DNA from: Kordiimonadales bacterium IMCC3096
GTDB lineage: Bacteria; Pseudomonadota; Alphaproteobacteria; Minwuiales; Minwuiaceae
Length of the DNA: 64,000 bases
Assembly: GCA_016865035.1 (NCBI GenBank)
Contig: CP018227.1
Location: 962,001 to 1,026,000 of the forward strand
Direction of reading: 5' to 3'
Positions within the stretch are counted from its first letter, which is position 1, and each line of letters starts with the position of its first letter. The translations under genes were made by a program, and so were the position numbers. The notes beneath the pieces were generated by a model. It did not search any database and was not told where the DNA came from. It saw nothing but the letters and a program-made list of their open reading frames with translations. This document shows positions 53,096 through 62,503 of the stretch, in pieces.

Positions 53096-54748
53096 ATGGC
53101 TAGCGACATTGGGTATGGGCCGCTGTTTCCGCTGGGCGAGGATGAAACCGAGTACCGGCAGCTGGACGTGGACGGCGTCAAGGTGGAGAAGCTGGGCAGC
53201 CGGGAGTTCGTCACGGTCCAGCCCAACGTGCTGAGCGACCTGGCGGAGACCGCGTTCGGCGATATCAGCCACCTGTTCCGGCCTGCGCACCTGCAGCAGT
53301 TGCGCAATATCCTCGACGATCCGGAGGCGTCGGACAACGACCGCTTCGTGGCGCTGGAACTGCTGAAGAACGCGAATATTTCCGCGGCCATGGAGTTCCC
53401 CTCCTGCCAGGATACGGGCACCGCGATCGTCGTGGGCAAGAAGGGTCAGCAGGTCATCGTCGATGGCGACGATGCGGAGGCGCTTTCCGTCGGCGTCCAG
53501 CGCACCTGGGCAACCCGCAACCTGCGCTACAGCCAGATGGCACCCCTGTCGATGTTCGAGGAGAAGAACACCGGCTCCAACCTGCCCGCACAGATCGATC
53601 TGGAGGCCGTGGGCGGCGACGCCTACAAGTTCCTGTTCATCGCCAAGGGCGGCGGATCGGCCAACAAGACCTTCCTGTTCCAGGAAACCCGCCGGGTACT
53701 GGATCCGGACCGCCTGCTGCAGTTCTTCGCGGAGAAGCTGCCGACCCTCGGCACTGCTGCCTGCCCGCCCTATCACCTGTCCATCGTCATCGGTGGCATG
53801 TCCGCCGAGCAGACGCTGAAGACCGTGAAGATGGGCAGCTGCAAGTTCTACGACGGGCTGCCGACCACCGGCGACATGACCGGTCGCGCCTTCCGGGACA
53901 TCGAGCTGGAGGCGCAGATCCACAAGCTGTCGCAGAACCTGGGCATCGGCGCGCAATTCGGCGGCAAGTACTTCTGCCACGACGTGCGGGTCATCCGCCT
54001 GCCGCGCCACGGTGCGTCCCTGCCCATCGGCATCGGCGTCTCCTGCTCCGCCGACCGCCAGGCCAAGGCCAAGATCACCCGCGACGGCGTGTTCATGGAG
54101 GCGCTGGAGCGTGATCCGTCGAAGTACCTGCCGACGGCGGAGGCGGATGCCAGCAACGCGGTCCGCATCGACCTCAGCCAGCCGATGGATGAACTGCGCA
54201 ACATCCTGACCAAGCTGCCGGTGGAAACGCCGATCCTGCTTTCAGGCACCATGATCGTCGCCCGCGACATCGTGCACGCCGAACTGTCGAAGCGCGTGGC
54301 CCAGGGTGGCGAGCTGCCGGCCTACTTCAAGGATCACCCGATCTACTACGCCGGTCCGGCGAAGACCCCGGAAGGCTATGCATCCGGCGCTTTCGGACCG
54401 ACAACCGCCGCCCGCATGGATCCCTATGTGGCGGAGTTCCAGGAGCTTGGCGGCTCCATGATCTCCGTCGCCAAGGGCAACCGTTCCAAGCAGGTGGTCA
54501 ACAGCTGCAAGAAGAACGGCGGCTTCTACCTCGGTTCCATCGGCGGTGCCGCCGCCCGTGTCGGTCGTGACGAGATCACCAGCGTCGAGGTGCTGGACTT
54601 CGCTGAACTGGGCATGGAAGCCGTCTGGAAGATCGAGGTGAAGGACTTCCCCGCCTTCGTCGTCATCGATGACAAGGGCAACGACTTCTTCGATCGCTCC
54701 AGCCGCCGTCACGAACCGGAAATGGACGCGTCCGTCACGGCGAAGTAA
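53096..54748 (+). CDS. Class I fumarate hydratase (4Fe-4S)
   Basis: The 550-residue enzyme converts fumarate to malate in the TCA cycle with an oxygen-sensitive 4Fe-4S cluster. The N-terminal part contains [18 protein letters not shown], and Cys in [16 protein letters not shown] and [13 protein letters not shown]; these three are the likely cluster ligands. The C-terminal half carries [20 protein letters not shown]. The single-chain form matches FumA-type class I fumarases. It follows the RTX genes by 125 nt and stands alone. Confidence 0.95.
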   Translation: MASDIGYGPLFPLGEDETEYRQLDVDGVKVEKLGSREFVTVQPNVLSDLAETAFGDISHLFRPAHLQQLRNILDDPEASDNDRFVALELLKNANISAAMEFPSCQDTGTAIVVGKKGQQVIVDGDDAEALSVGVQRTWATRNLRYSQMAPLSMFEEKNTGSNLPAQIDLEAVGGDAYKFLFIAKGGGSANKTFLFQETRRVLDPDRLLQFFAEKLPTLGTAACPPYHLSIVIGGMSAEQTLKTVKMGSCKFYDGLPTTGDMTGRAFRDIELEAQIHKLSQNLGIGAQFGGKYFCHDVRVIRLPRHGASLPIGIGVSCSADRQAKAKITRDGVFMEALERDPSKYLPTAEADASNAVRIDLSQPMDELRNILTKLPVETPILLSGTMIVARDIVHAELSKRVAQGGELPAYFKDHPIYYAGPAKTPEGYASGAFGPTTAARMDPYVAEFQELGGSMISVAKGNRSKQVVNSCKKNGGFYLGSIGGAAARVGRDEITSVEVLDFAELGMEAVWKIEVKDFPAFVVIDDKGNDFFDRSSRRHEPEMDASVTAK

Positions 54749-54778
54749 GACCCGCCGGACTGGCCGCACCGGACCTGG

Positions 54779-54811
54779 CCTGCCTTCCCCCCAACGCAGG
54801 GGGAAGGCAGG
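54779..54811. terminator. Strong hairpin between convergent fumarase and quinone-oxidoreductase genes
   Basis: CCTGCCTTCCCCC (54779-54791) pairs perfectly with GGGGGAAGGCAGG (54799-54811), a 13-bp GC-rich stem with a 7-nt loop. No run of T follows on either strand, so it may act with Rho or only stabilise the 3' ends. It is well placed for bidirectional termination. Confidence 0.6.
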
Positions 54812-54852
54812 TGTCCAGGTTGAATTTGGTCAATGCGGCGACGTCGGCGGCC

Positions 54853-55857
54853 TCAGGCCTGCGGCAGCAGCACCACGCGGCCAACGGCTCGGCGTTCGGA
54901 AATCTCTGCCCAGAGCGCCTTGTAGTCGGCCAGCGGATAGGTGGCATGGATCTTCGGGCTGATGGCCCTGCGTGACCAGAGTTCGGTCAGTCCCGCCATC
55001 ACACGGTTCCGTTCCGGGGTCAGCCGGACACGCTCGTCCACCGGGGTCCAGCCCCAGTAGGTGCCCCAGTTGAAGCCCATCACGGTGGCATTCTTCAGCA
55101 GTAGCAGATTGACGCCAAGCTGCGGAATTTCTCCTGCCGCGTAACCGATGGTGAGCAGTCGCCCGCCCAGGTCGAGGCATCTCAGCGACTGGTGAAACAC
55201 GTCCCCGCCCAACGGGTCGTAGATGACGTCGACACCGCGTCCGTCCGTCAGTTCCTGAACAGCGGTACGAAAATCGGTTTCACGACTGTCGAGCACATGG
55301 TCGGCGCCGCGCTGGCGCAGCCAGTCGCGCTTCTCAGCCGTTCCTGCCCGGGCGATCACGGTGGCGCCGATATCGTGGGCGATCTCCACCGCCGCAAGGC
55401 CGACACCGCCCCCGGCCCCATGCACCAGCACGGTCTGGCCAGGCTTCAGTTCTGCCCGCTCCACAAGCGCCCCATAGGACGTGCCGTAGGACGACAGCAG
55501 CGGAATGGCTTCCGCATCCGACAGGCCGTCCGGCACGGGATAGGCCTGCCCGGCCCAGACCACGGCCTCCTCCGCCGCGCCGCCCCAGTCGATGAAGGCC
55601 ATGACGCGATCACCGACCCGGAACCGGTCCACATCGTCGGCACATTCGGTGATGATGCCGACGATCTCCGTCCCCGGCGCGAATGGCCGGGGCGGCTTGC
55701 GCTGGTACTTGCCCTGCACCACCAGACCGGTGGCAAAGGAGATACCGCAGGCATCGATACGGATGCGCACCGCCCCCGCCCGCATCTCCGGCACGGGCAG
55801 GTCGCCAAGTTCCAGTTCGTCGAACGGTTTCCAGTCGTTGCAGATGAGTGCCCTCAT
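54853..55857 (-). CDS. Zinc-independent quinone oxidoreductase-like MDR protein
   Basis: The 334-residue medium-chain dehydrogenase/reductase starts at MRALICNDWKPFDELELG (ATG at 55855-55857); a 24-codon upstream extension overlaps the neighbour and is unlikely. The NADPH motif is VLVHGAGGGVGLAAVEIAHD and the quinone-reductase pattern ITECADDVDRFRVGDRVMAF. The Cys and His ligands of zinc alcohol dehydrogenases are missing. The ABM gene lies 10 nt upstream. Confidence 0.9.
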   Translation of the reverse strand: MRALICNDWKPFDELELGDLPVPEMRAGAVRIRIDACGISFATGLVVQGKYQRKPPRPFAPGTEIVGIITECADDVDRFRVGDRVMAFIDWGGAAEEAVVWAGQAYPVPDGLSDAEAIPLLSSYGTSYGALVERAELKPGQTVLVHGAGGGVGLAAVEIAHDIGATVIARAGTAEKRDWLRQRGADHVLDSRETDFRTAVQELTDGRGVDVIYDPLGGDVFHQSLRCLDLGGRLLTIGYAAGEIPQLGVNLLLLKNATVMGFNWGTYWGWTPVDERVRLTPERNRVMAGLTELWSRRAISPKIHATYPLADYKALWAEISERRAVGRVVLLPQA

Positions 55858-55867
55858 CGGGCTTCGG

Positions 55868-56155
55868 TCACTCGACGCCCGGCAGACGCTCGACCGACGG
55901 CGGGCCATCCATGAATGCCCCCATGGCACGGCCCATGGTCTTGAAGTGATCCGAGGCGCGATGTGCCTCCGTCGCTTCCTTGTCCTTGTAGGCTTCCAGG
56001 AAGCGGTAGGTGTTCGGCGTATCGGTCTTGAACAGGCGATAGAACAGGCATCCGGGTTCGTTCGCGTTCACGGCCTCCACAAGCTGCTTCGCCGCAGCCT
56101 CGAAATCCTCAGCCGAACCGTCCTTGCACTTGATCGTCGCAACTACACCAATCAT
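55868..56155 (-). CDS. Antibiotic biosynthesis monooxygenase (ABM) domain protein
   Basis: The 95-residue ferredoxin-like protein starts at MIGVVATIKCKDGSAEDFEA. AGGGGAGG lies six nt before this ATG, which decides against the earlier ATG at 56161 (two codons upstream). Family features are EPGCLFYRLFKTDTPNTYRF and HRASDHFKTMGRAMG. Such dimeric proteins oxidise quinols or degrade small aromatics; it may act with the quinone oxidoreductase next to it. Confidence 0.85.
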   Translation of the reverse strand: MIGVVATIKCKDGSAEDFEAAAKQLVEAVNANEPGCLFYRLFKTDTPNTYRFLEAYKDKEATEAHRASDHFKTMGRAMGAFMDGPPSVERLPGVE

Positions 56156-56279
56156 GGCCATCCTCCCCTGAATTGAGCCTGTCGGAAGGGTAGGTTGGGC
56201 AGACAGCAACGGCAAGCCGCTTTCCGGGCCGGAGCGCGCCCACAGCCATGCCGCTGACGCAGGTCCGGTCGATCGGAAC

Positions 56280-57116
56280 TCAAAGTCGTGTCGCCACCAT
56301 GATCACCGGGTCGATCTGCCCGGCCTCCAGTCCCCGCAGATAATTGGCGAACTTCTCCGGCGAGTTCTGACCGGTCAGCAGATGCAGCCCAAGGGGAGGC
56401 GGACTTCCGGCCCTTGCCGCATTTGCCAGCACCTCGCGAAAGAACGACACGGCAAAGGAATGCCGACTTTCCTCCCTGTCGAGGCTGAATCCGGCAGTCA
56501 CCAGATGATTCCGTGTCTCGGACGGGGTCCTGAGAAAGCTCGTGGCCTCCGTTTCCGCCCAGGGCACCGGATAGACCATGCCGGGCGCCGCCCCCTTCAT
56601 GACGTCGAACAGGCAGAGCGTCGCGCCGGGCCGCAACACACGGGCGAGTTCGCCATAGAGGCGTCCCCGGTCCGGAATGTTCATGGCCACATGGAATGTC
56701 ACGGCGGCATCGAAGGCACCGTCGGGGAAGGGCATGGCGAGGACGTTGCCCGTCTGGAACTCGCATGCCGTGTCCAACTTCATGCGTGCGGTCAGCTTGC
56801 GTGCCACATCGACATACTGCGGAGTGAGATCGATGCCCGTCACGCGGCATCCAAAGTCACGGGCCAGCACCCGCGCCGTTCCTCCAATGCCGCAGCCGGC
56901 ATCAAGCACGTGCATGCCCTCCCGGAGAGGTGCCATGCCGAGCGCCTCGAGCGTGGTGATCCGGCCTGCGGTGTGAAATTCATCGACCGCCGCGAGCTGT
57001 TCAGGTGCGGGGTCATCCGGGTTTCCGCCCAGCTTCTCAAGCCCTGCCAGAATGTCTTCCAGCAGCCCGTCCCTGCCATAGTGCGTCGCGACGGCATCCT
57101 CCAGTTTCTCTTGCAT
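56280..57116 (-). CDS. Class I SAM-dependent methyltransferase
   Basis: The 278-residue enzyme starts at MQEKLEDAVATHYGRDGLLE. SAM motif I is VLDAGCGIGGTARVLARDFG, motif II includes TGNVLAMPFPDGAFDAAVTF, and ARVLRPGATLCLFDVMKGAA follows. It resembles the sarcosine/dimethylglycine and ubiE-like groups, but the substrate is unknown. It is divergent from the HxlR-type regulator, which probably controls it. Confidence 0.9.
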   Translation of the reverse strand: MQEKLEDAVATHYGRDGLLEDILAGLEKLGGNPDDPAPEQLAAVDEFHTAGRITTLEALGMAPLREGMHVLDAGCGIGGTARVLARDFGCRVTGIDLTPQYVDVARKLTARMKLDTACEFQTGNVLAMPFPDGAFDAAVTFHVAMNIPDRGRLYGELARVLRPGATLCLFDVMKGAAPGMVYPVPWAETEATSFLRTPSETRNHLVTAGFSLDREESRHSFAVSFFREVLANAARAGSPPPLGLHLLTGQNSPEKFANYLRGLEAGQIDPVIMVATRL

Positions 57117-57175
57117 TTCTGTCTCCCGAAATCGTGCACTGCTTGTTCTGCGTGCGCATTCTCCACCTGCGAAAC

Positions 57176-57204
57176 TTGGCTGGAAACTCCACAAACTGTA
57201 GTTT
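57176..57204 (+). promoter_or_regulatory. Possible promoter of the HxlR-type gene, overlapping a palindrome
   Basis: TTGGCT (57176-57181) and TAGTTT (57199-57204) are 17 nt apart on the plus strand, about 47 nt before the regulator ATG. The -10 falls inside the palindrome CAAACT-GT-AGTTTG, as expected for repression. Confidence 0.35.
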
Positions 57205-57205
57205 G
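57192..57205. promoter_or_regulatory. Palindromic operator candidate
   Basis: CAAACT, a GT spacer and AGTTTG make a perfect 14-bp palindrome in the 134-nt divergent region between the methyltransferase and the HxlR-type gene. Winged-helix HxlR regulators bind such inverted repeats as dimers. Confidence 0.5.
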
Positions 57206-57250
57206 GCGGACATCGGATTTCTGTCCCCGGAAACGTCGGAAGGCACAGTG

Positions 57251-57940
57251 ATGAAGAGCTACGCTCAGTTCTGTCCGGTAGCCAAGGCAGCCGAACTGTT
57301 CTGCGAAAGGTGGACGCCCCTGATCATTCGCGATCTGGCCTGGGGCTCGACCCGTTTCTCCGAACTGCAGCGCGGCGTACCGCTCATGTCGCCAACACTT
57401 CTGTCCAGGCGACTGAAGCAGCTTGTGGCGGAAGGGGTGGTGGAACGGCGACCGCAGGAGAACCGGAAGGGCTGGACCTATCATCTGACAGAGGCGGGGC
57501 GTGAGTTCATCCCGCTCATCGACACGCTCGGCGTCTGGGGTCAACGCTGGACGCGGCGCGATCTTGCCGAAGGCGAGATCGACCTCGGCCTGCTTCTCTG
57601 GGCAATAGAACGGAGTGTCGAGGCTGATGCCTTTGGCAAGTCACCTGCCGTTGTTCGCCTCGCCTTCACCGACCTGCCCAACGGTCAGGACGTGTGGTGG
57701 TTCGTGAACCAGGACGGGCAGTGTGAACTCTGCCTCGACGATCCGGGGTTCGAGGTCGATCTCTATCTCAGTTGCACCCTGCCCGACATGATCCACATCG
57801 TCAGGGGTGATCTGCCGCTCGTTCCGGCCCTTGCAAGTGAACGGCTGGAGGCCATCGGCTCATCGGCGGCAAGAAAGTGTCTGGGCGCCTGGCTCAATCT
57901 CAGCCCGCTCGCAGATGTAAGACCTGCCTACGAGAGCTGA
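57251..57940 (+). CDS. HxlR-family winged-helix regulator with C-terminal sterol-carrier-like domain
   Basis: The 229-residue protein starts at MKSYAQFCPVAKAAELFCER (ATG 57251; longer frames upstream are unlikely). The HxlR domain (1 to about 95) has CERWTPLIIRDLAWGSTRFS, and the wing PLMSPTLLSRRLKQLVAEGV. The C-terminal half (115-229) with DVWWFVNQDGQCELCLDDPG looks like an SCP2 sterol-carrier fold that may bind a hydrophobic ligand. Two Cys near the start may sense redox state. Divergent from the methyltransferase. Confidence 0.88.
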   Translation: MKSYAQFCPVAKAAELFCERWTPLIIRDLAWGSTRFSELQRGVPLMSPTLLSRRLKQLVAEGVVERRPQENRKGWTYHLTEAGREFIPLIDTLGVWGQRWTRRDLAEGEIDLGLLLWAIERSVEADAFGKSPAVVRLAFTDLPNGQDVWWFVNQDGQCELCLDDPGFEVDLYLSCTLPDMIHIVRGDLPLVPALASERLEAIGSSAARKCLGAWLNLSPLADVRPAYES

Positions 57941-57968
57941 GCGCCCCCCCCGGGACCCGCGGACCGGC

Positions 57969-58793
57969 CTATGCCTCGTCGCGGCCCAGCATCATGGCGT
58001 TGATATCTGCGGACCCCGGTGTCTCTGCCGCGAAGCTGAAGGTGCCCTTCTCCTGCACCTCGGTCGCCGCCCGCATCAGGCCGCGAATGGCGGCGAGCGC
58101 GAAGGCGCCACCCAGGCTGATCCGCTTCGCCCCGGCGTCGGCGATCTGCGCCACGGTCAGACCGGCAGTCGCCAGCACATTGACCGGTCGGGAAACGCCC
58201 TGGCAGACCTCCCGCACCAGTTCGATCTTGCGCAGGCCCGGTGCATAGAGCACATCGGCACCGGCGTCGGCGAAGGCATTGAGGCGGCGCAGGGTTTCGT
58301 CCATGTCCCGCCGACCGTAGAGAAAGTTCTCCGCCCGCGCGGTCAGCACGAAGGGCTTGCCGGACTGGCGCACGACCTCCGCGGCGGCCGCAATGCGCTC
58401 GACAGCCAGATTGAAGTCGACAATCGGGGCGCTGAGATCCGCGGTCGTATCCTCGATGGAACATCCCGCAAGTCCGGCGGCCAGCGCCTGCCGGATCGTC
58501 TCCGCACAGGCTTCCGGGCTGGTGCCGAAACCGTTCTCCAGATCGCCGTTCACCGGCAGATGCGTTGCCTGCACGATTTCCGCCGCGTGCCTGATCGCCT
58601 CCTTGCGGGAAACGCCGCCCTCCGCATCGCGCCGTCCGATGGAGAAGGCAAACCCGGCACTGGTGGTGGCCAGGGCGCTGAAACCCATGCTCTGCAGGAT
58701 CCGGGCGGACCCCCGGTCCCACGGATTCGGCATGACGAATGGCCTGTCACCCCGATGCAGGTCGGCGAAGGACTTGGCGGGGCCTGCGGTCAT
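57969..58793 (-). CDS. Isocitrate lyase / PEP mutase family protein
   Basis: The 274-residue TIM-barrel protein shows the family pattern: PFVMPNPWDRGSARILQSM, GFSALATTSAGFAFSIGR, VNGDLENGFGTSPEACAETI and GCSIEDTTAD. Substrates in this family include isocitrate, 2-methylisocitrate and oxaloacetate; the catalytic KKCGH of isocitrate lyase is missing, so oxaloacetate decarboxylase or PEP-mutase-like activity is more likely. It lies 3 nt after the glyoxalase gene. Confidence 0.87.
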   Translation of the reverse strand: MTAGPAKSFADLHRGDRPFVMPNPWDRGSARILQSMGFSALATTSAGFAFSIGRRDAEGGVSRKEAIRHAAEIVQATHLPVNGDLENGFGTSPEACAETIRQALAAGLAGCSIEDTTADLSAPIVDFNLAVERIAAAAEVVRQSGKPFVLTARAENFLYGRRDMDETLRRLNAFADAGADVLYAPGLRKIELVREVCQGVSRPVNVLATAGLTVAQIADAGAKRISLGGAFALAAIRGLMRAATEVQEKGTFSFAAETPGSADINAMMLGRDEA

Positions 58794-58796
58794 GGT

Positions 58797-59198
58797 TCAG
58801 CCCTGCTTCCGTTCGATCAGCTCGATCTTGTAGCCATCCGGATCCTCGATGAAGGCAATGACGGAGCCGCCGTGCTTCATCGGTCCCGGCGGGCGCGGAA
58901 TGGGCACGCCTGCCTTCTCCAGCTCGCTGCAGGTGGCATAGATGTCCGGCACGCCGATGGCCAGATGCCCGAAGCCGGAACCCAGGTCATAGGGCTCTTC
59001 CTGACCCCAGTTGTGGGTCAGTTCGATCACCGTGCTGTTCTTCTCCTCCCCGTAGCCGACGAAGGCCAGGGTGAACTCGCCGGTGGGGAAATCCGTCTTG
59101 CGCAGTTCGTTCATGCCCAGCAGCCGGACATAGAAATCCAGCGACTTGTCGAGATCCTTCACCCGGATCATGGTGTGCAGCAGCCGTGCGCCTTCCAT
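58797..59198 (-). CDS. gloA: Lactoylglutathione lyase (glyoxalase I)
   Basis: Glyoxalase I turns the methylglyoxal-glutathione adduct into S-lactoylglutathione. The 133-residue protein has all four metal ligands: His in RLLHTMIRV, Glu in VIELTHNWG, His in GFGHLAIGV and Glu in GYKIELIE. The length is that of proteobacterial Ni-type GloA. It follows lpxB by 12 nt and may share its transcript. Confidence 0.94.
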   Translation of the reverse strand: MEGARLLHTMIRVKDLDKSLDFYVRLLGMNELRKTDFPTGEFTLAFVGYGEEKNSTVIELTHNWGQEEPYDLGSGFGHLAIGVPDIYATCSELEKAGVPIPRPPGPMKHGGSVIAFIEDPDGYKIELIERKQG

Positions 59199-59210
59199 GA
59201 CGTTCCCTCC

Positions 59211-60380
59211 TCAGTTCCTGTCTGTCAGTTTCAGTACCACGCGGGCGGCCTTTTCCGAAGGCCATTCCCCCGGGGGACGCAGCATGTCGGCAACCAGCCG
59301 CCCGGCCTCAGCCTGGGCATCACGATGGGTGCTGTCGCTCAAAAGGGCAACGACGTGCGGCGCGATCTGGTCCGCGCGACAGCGTTCCTGGATCAGTTCC
59401 GGCACCACCTCCCGGTCCAGCAGGATGTTGGTCAGGCTCGCCCAGCGGATCCTGATCAGGCGCTTGGCGATGGCGGCCGTCAGGCCGTTCAGCCGATAGG
59501 CGACGACCGACGGGGTACCGGCGAGCGAGAGTTCCAGCGCGACCGTGCCTGAAGCGGCCAGTGCCACGTCGGCGGCGTGGAACGCGTCCATCTTCAGATC
59601 CGGGCCGACGACGTGCACAGGGGCCTTCAGGTCCCCCAGCATCCGTTCCACCGCCGGTTTCAGATGCGGCAGCGTCGGCGCGACCACGACCAGGTTCGGA
59701 ACCTGAACCATGGCCCGGCGCAGGCCATCGATGAAGATCGGCCCCATCCGGCGCAATTCACCCATCCGGCTGCCGAACAGCACCGCCGCGACCGGCGCGT
59801 GCGAAGGAATGCCCAGATTGCTGCGGAAAGCACGGGGGTCACCGGCATAATTGCGCTCCGCCTCGATCGCCGGATGCCCGACGAAGGAGGACGGCAGTCC
59901 CTCCCGCTCGAACAGGGGCGGCTCGAAGGGCAGAAGGGTCAGCAGATGGTCATAGAGCCGCGCCATGTGCACCGCCCGCTTCGGCTTGTAGGCCCAGACA
60001 GAGGGCGCGACGTAATGGATCTTCAGCAGGTCCATGTCCTGTACCGCCTGCACGAGCCGACGATTGAAGCCGGGCGAATCGATCGTGATCAGGCAATCGG
60101 GCTGCACCTGCCGCACCAGGGCCTCCGTCTGCTTCAGCCTGCGGCGGATGGCCAGCGCACGCGGCAGGACCTCGAACAGTCCCATGACGGAAAGGATGGT
60201 GATCGGGAACAGGCTCTGCAGCCCCTCCCGCGCCATCTCGTCCCCACCTACGCCGACGAAGCGCACCGTTCCGCCCGACTGGTCACGCAGCGCCCGCATC
60301 AGACGCGCGCCCAGCACGTCACCAGATGGTTCCCCCGCCACCAGCATGATCGTCCGGCCCGGCGACTGCTGCACGCTCAT
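59211..60380 (-). CDS. lpxB: Lipid-A-disaccharide synthase
   Basis: LpxB joins UDP-diacylglucosamine with lipid X to form the lipid A disaccharide on the inner face of the inner membrane. The 389-residue GT-B glycosyltransferase has MLVAGEPSGDVLGARLMRAL at the N-terminus, the HYVAPSVWAYKPKRA region and FVGHPAIEAERN. It overlaps lpxI by 4 nt. Length and motifs are typical. Confidence 0.96.
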   Translation of the reverse strand: MSVQQSPGRTIMLVAGEPSGDVLGARLMRALRDQSGGTVRFVGVGGDEMAREGLQSLFPITILSVMGLFEVLPRALAIRRRLKQTEALVRQVQPDCLITIDSPGFNRRLVQAVQDMDLLKIHYVAPSVWAYKPKRAVHMARLYDHLLTLLPFEPPLFEREGLPSSFVGHPAIEAERNYAGDPRAFRSNLGIPSHAPVAAVLFGSRMGELRRMGPIFIDGLRRAMVQVPNLVVVAPTLPHLKPAVERMLGDLKAPVHVVGPDLKMDAFHAADVALAASGTVALELSLAGTPSVVAYRLNGLTAAIAKRLIRIRWASLTNILLDREVVPELIQERCRADQIAPHVVALLSDSTHRDAQAEAGRLVADMLRPPGEWPSEKAARVVLKLTDRN

Positions 60381-61210
60381 GGGGTCTCGCGGTTGATGCC
60401 GGTGATGAACAGGCCGGCCGCGTCGGCATCGGCGACGGTTCCGGCGCGGTCCACGATCATCGCCGCCCCCGCTTCCACGGCGATACCGCTCAGTCCGGCG
60501 GCGGCGGCCCGGCGCACCGTCTCCCGACCGATGGTCGGCATGTCCACCCGGTGATCCTGCCCCGGCTTGGTCAGCTTCACCAGCACACCACCCGTGCCCT
60601 TGACCAGATCGACACAGCGTTCGAGCATCCTGTCGGTACCCTCAGCGGCCTCCACGGCCAGGACCAGCCCGTCGCGCACCACGGCACCCTGACCGATGTC
60701 CAGGGCCCCCAGAGCCTCCACGACGACGACTGCACGGGCAATGTCCTGCCGCGCCGCATCATCCGGCAGCACCGACCCGAGCGGGCCTTCCTGCACCAGC
60801 ACGTCGCCCTTGATCTCGTGGGCGCCGACAACGCGGAACCCCTTCTTCTGGAAATAGCCGACCAGCACCTGCAGCAGCGCGTCGTCGCCTTTCCGGGCTG
60901 CGGCGATCACCTTCGGCAGCAGACTGATGCCTGCCAGGTCGGGGCGCAGCTTGGAGAAGTCCGGTCGCGCGACCTTGCCCACCATGCAGACACTGTCGCA
61001 GCCACCGCGCTTCAGGGCGGCGAGGATGTCACCGACCCGGTCGAACTGGATGAAGTCATGGGGGTAGCGTGCCAGCAGATCAGGTTCGGTGAACCCGTCA
61101 AAGGCCAGCACATGCACGCCGACGCCCATGGTTTCCGCCGCCGCCGCAACATCCCCCGGCACGTCACCGGCACCGGCAATGATGCCCAGCCGTTTGGGCA
61201 GCTCGGTCAT
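60377..61210 (-). CDS. lpxI: UDP-2,3-diacylglucosamine diphosphatase LpxI
   Basis: LpxI replaces LpxH in alphaproteobacteria and hydrolyses UDP-2,3-diacylglucosamine to lipid X and UMP. The 277-residue protein starts LGIIAGAGDVPGDVAAAAET, and has FRVVGAHEIKGDVLVQEGP and QDHRVDMPTIGRETVRRAAA. It sits between lpxA and lpxB, with 3-nt spacing after lpxA and a 4-nt overlap with lpxB. Confidence 0.95.
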   Translation of the reverse strand: MTELPKRLGIIAGAGDVPGDVAAAAETMGVGVHVLAFDGFTEPDLLARYPHDFIQFDRVGDILAALKRGGCDSVCMVGKVARPDFSKLRPDLAGISLLPKVIAAARKGDDALLQVLVGYFQKKGFRVVGAHEIKGDVLVQEGPLGSVLPDDAARQDIARAVVVVEALGALDIGQGAVVRDGLVLAVEAAEGTDRMLERCVDLVKGTGGVLVKLTKPGQDHRVDMPTIGRETVRRAAAAGLSGIAVEAGAAMIVDRAGTVADADAAGLFITGINRETP

Positions 61211-61213
61211 GGC

Positions 61214-62020
61214 TTACTGCGCCGCCGCCGCATCCTTGCGGGGCGTGCAGAGACCGCGGGAGGAATTGGCCTTCATGAAGCCGATGATGTCGTCGACACC
61301 GGCTTCCCCCTCGAAGAGCTTCTCCGCATCCGCGACCTTCTCTTCCATCGTGCCCTCCGGCCCGAACAGGAAGCGATAGGCACGGCGCAGCGTGCTGATC
61401 TCGTCGCGGCTGAAGTTGCGCCGCTTCAGACCAACCAGGTTCAGCCCGTCCAGCCGCGCCAGGTTGCCCCGTGCCAGACCGTAGGGAATCACGCTGGTGC
61501 CGAGCGCCGACGCGCCCCCCACCATGGCGTGCTTGCCGATCTTCACGAACTGGTGCACCGCCGTCATGCCGCCCACGATGGCCCAGTCATCGACTTCCAC
61601 GTGTCCGCCCAGCAGCACGTTGTTCACGATGATGACGTGATTCCCCACCTGGCAGTCATGCGCGATATGGGCCCCGGTCATCAGCAGACAGCCATTGCCG
61701 ACCGTGGTCAGCATGCCACCACCCTCGGTGCCGGGATTGACCGTCACATGTTCGCGGATCGTGCAGTCCTGCCCGATCTCCAGCCGTGATAGCTCGCCCT
61801 TGTACTTGGTGTCCTGCGGCGGGTGGCCGATGGAGGCGAAGGGGAACACCCGGGTCCGTGCGCCGATGCGGCTGCGCCCCGCGAGTGCCACATGGGAGAC
61901 CAGTTCCACCCCGTCATCCAGGGTGATGTCGCCTTCAACCACGCAGAAGGGACCGATGCGGACACCTTCGCCCAGCGTCACGTCATCACTGACAACCGCA
62001 GTGGGGTGAATTTCGGCCAT
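61214..62020 (-). CDS. lpxA: UDP-N-acetylglucosamine acyltransferase
   Basis: LpxA starts lipid A synthesis by acylating the 3-OH of UDP-GlcNAc. The 268-residue left-handed beta-helix protein shows hexapeptide repeats, HVTVNPGTEGGGMLTTVGNG, the catalytic His in LMTGAHIAHDCQVGNHVII and GNLARLDGLNLVGLKRRNFS near the C-terminal helix. It follows fabZ directly. Confidence 0.97.
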   Translation of the reverse strand: MAEIHPTAVVSDDVTLGEGVRIGPFCVVEGDITLDDGVELVSHVALAGRSRIGARTRVFPFASIGHPPQDTKYKGELSRLEIGQDCTIREHVTVNPGTEGGGMLTTVGNGCLLMTGAHIAHDCQVGNHVIIVNNVLLGGHVEVDDWAIVGGMTAVHQFVKIGKHAMVGGASALGTSVIPYGLARGNLARLDGLNLVGLKRRNFSRDEISTLRRAYRFLFGPEGTMEEKVADAEKLFEGEAGVDDIIGFMKANSSRGLCTPRKDAAAAQ

Positions 62021-62503
62021 TCAGAGCTTTTCCTGGATCATGGCGGCAAAGTCGGCCTCGGCCACCACCTTGTCATCGACATAGCCCTTGCCATGCATCT
62101 TCCAGATCATGTCGCCGCGCCCGCGCAGCTTCTCGACATGCACCCGCAACTGGTCGCCCGGCTCCACCGGCCGGCGGAAGCGGCAATTGTCGATGGTCAT
62201 GAAATAGACCACCTTGCCCTCCATCCCCTTGCCCAGCGTGCGCGCGAACAGCACGGCAGAAGTCTGCGCCATGCACTCGATGATCAGCACACCCGGCATC
62301 ACCGGCTTGACCGGAAAATGGCCGACGAAGTGCGGTTCGTTGATGGTCACGTTCTTGATGCCGACCGCACTGTGGTTCGGCTGGATGTCCACGACACGAT
62401 CAACCATCAGCATCGGGTAGCGGTGGGGGATCATCTGCATGATCCGGTTGATATCAACCGGGCCAGCCATGTCATCCACGATGGTCGCATCCGTGTCCGT
62501 CAT
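62021..62503 (-). CDS. fabZ: 3-hydroxyacyl-ACP dehydratase FabZ
   Basis: FabZ dehydrates 3-hydroxyacyl-ACP and competes with LpxA/LpxD for the same substrate. The 160-residue hot-dog protein has the catalytic His in EPHFVGHFPVKPVMPGV and Glu in VLIIECMAQTSAVLFA. It lies between lpxD (4-nt overlap) and lpxA (adjacent), the standard order. Confidence 0.97.
   Translation of the reverse strand: MTDTDATIVDDMAGPVDINRIMQMIPHRYPMLMVDRVVDIQPNHSAVGIKNVTINEPHFVGHFPVKPVMPGVLIIECMAQTSAVLFARTLGKGMEGKVVYFMTIDNCRFRRPVEPGDQLRVHVEKLRGRGDMIWKMHGKGYVDDKVVAEADFAAMIQEKL

Noticed and set aside
57005..57250. 82-codon N-terminal extension of the HxlR-type regulator
   Set aside because: It covers the divergent promoter region and the start of the methyltransferase gene; the ATG at 57251 begins the conserved domain.
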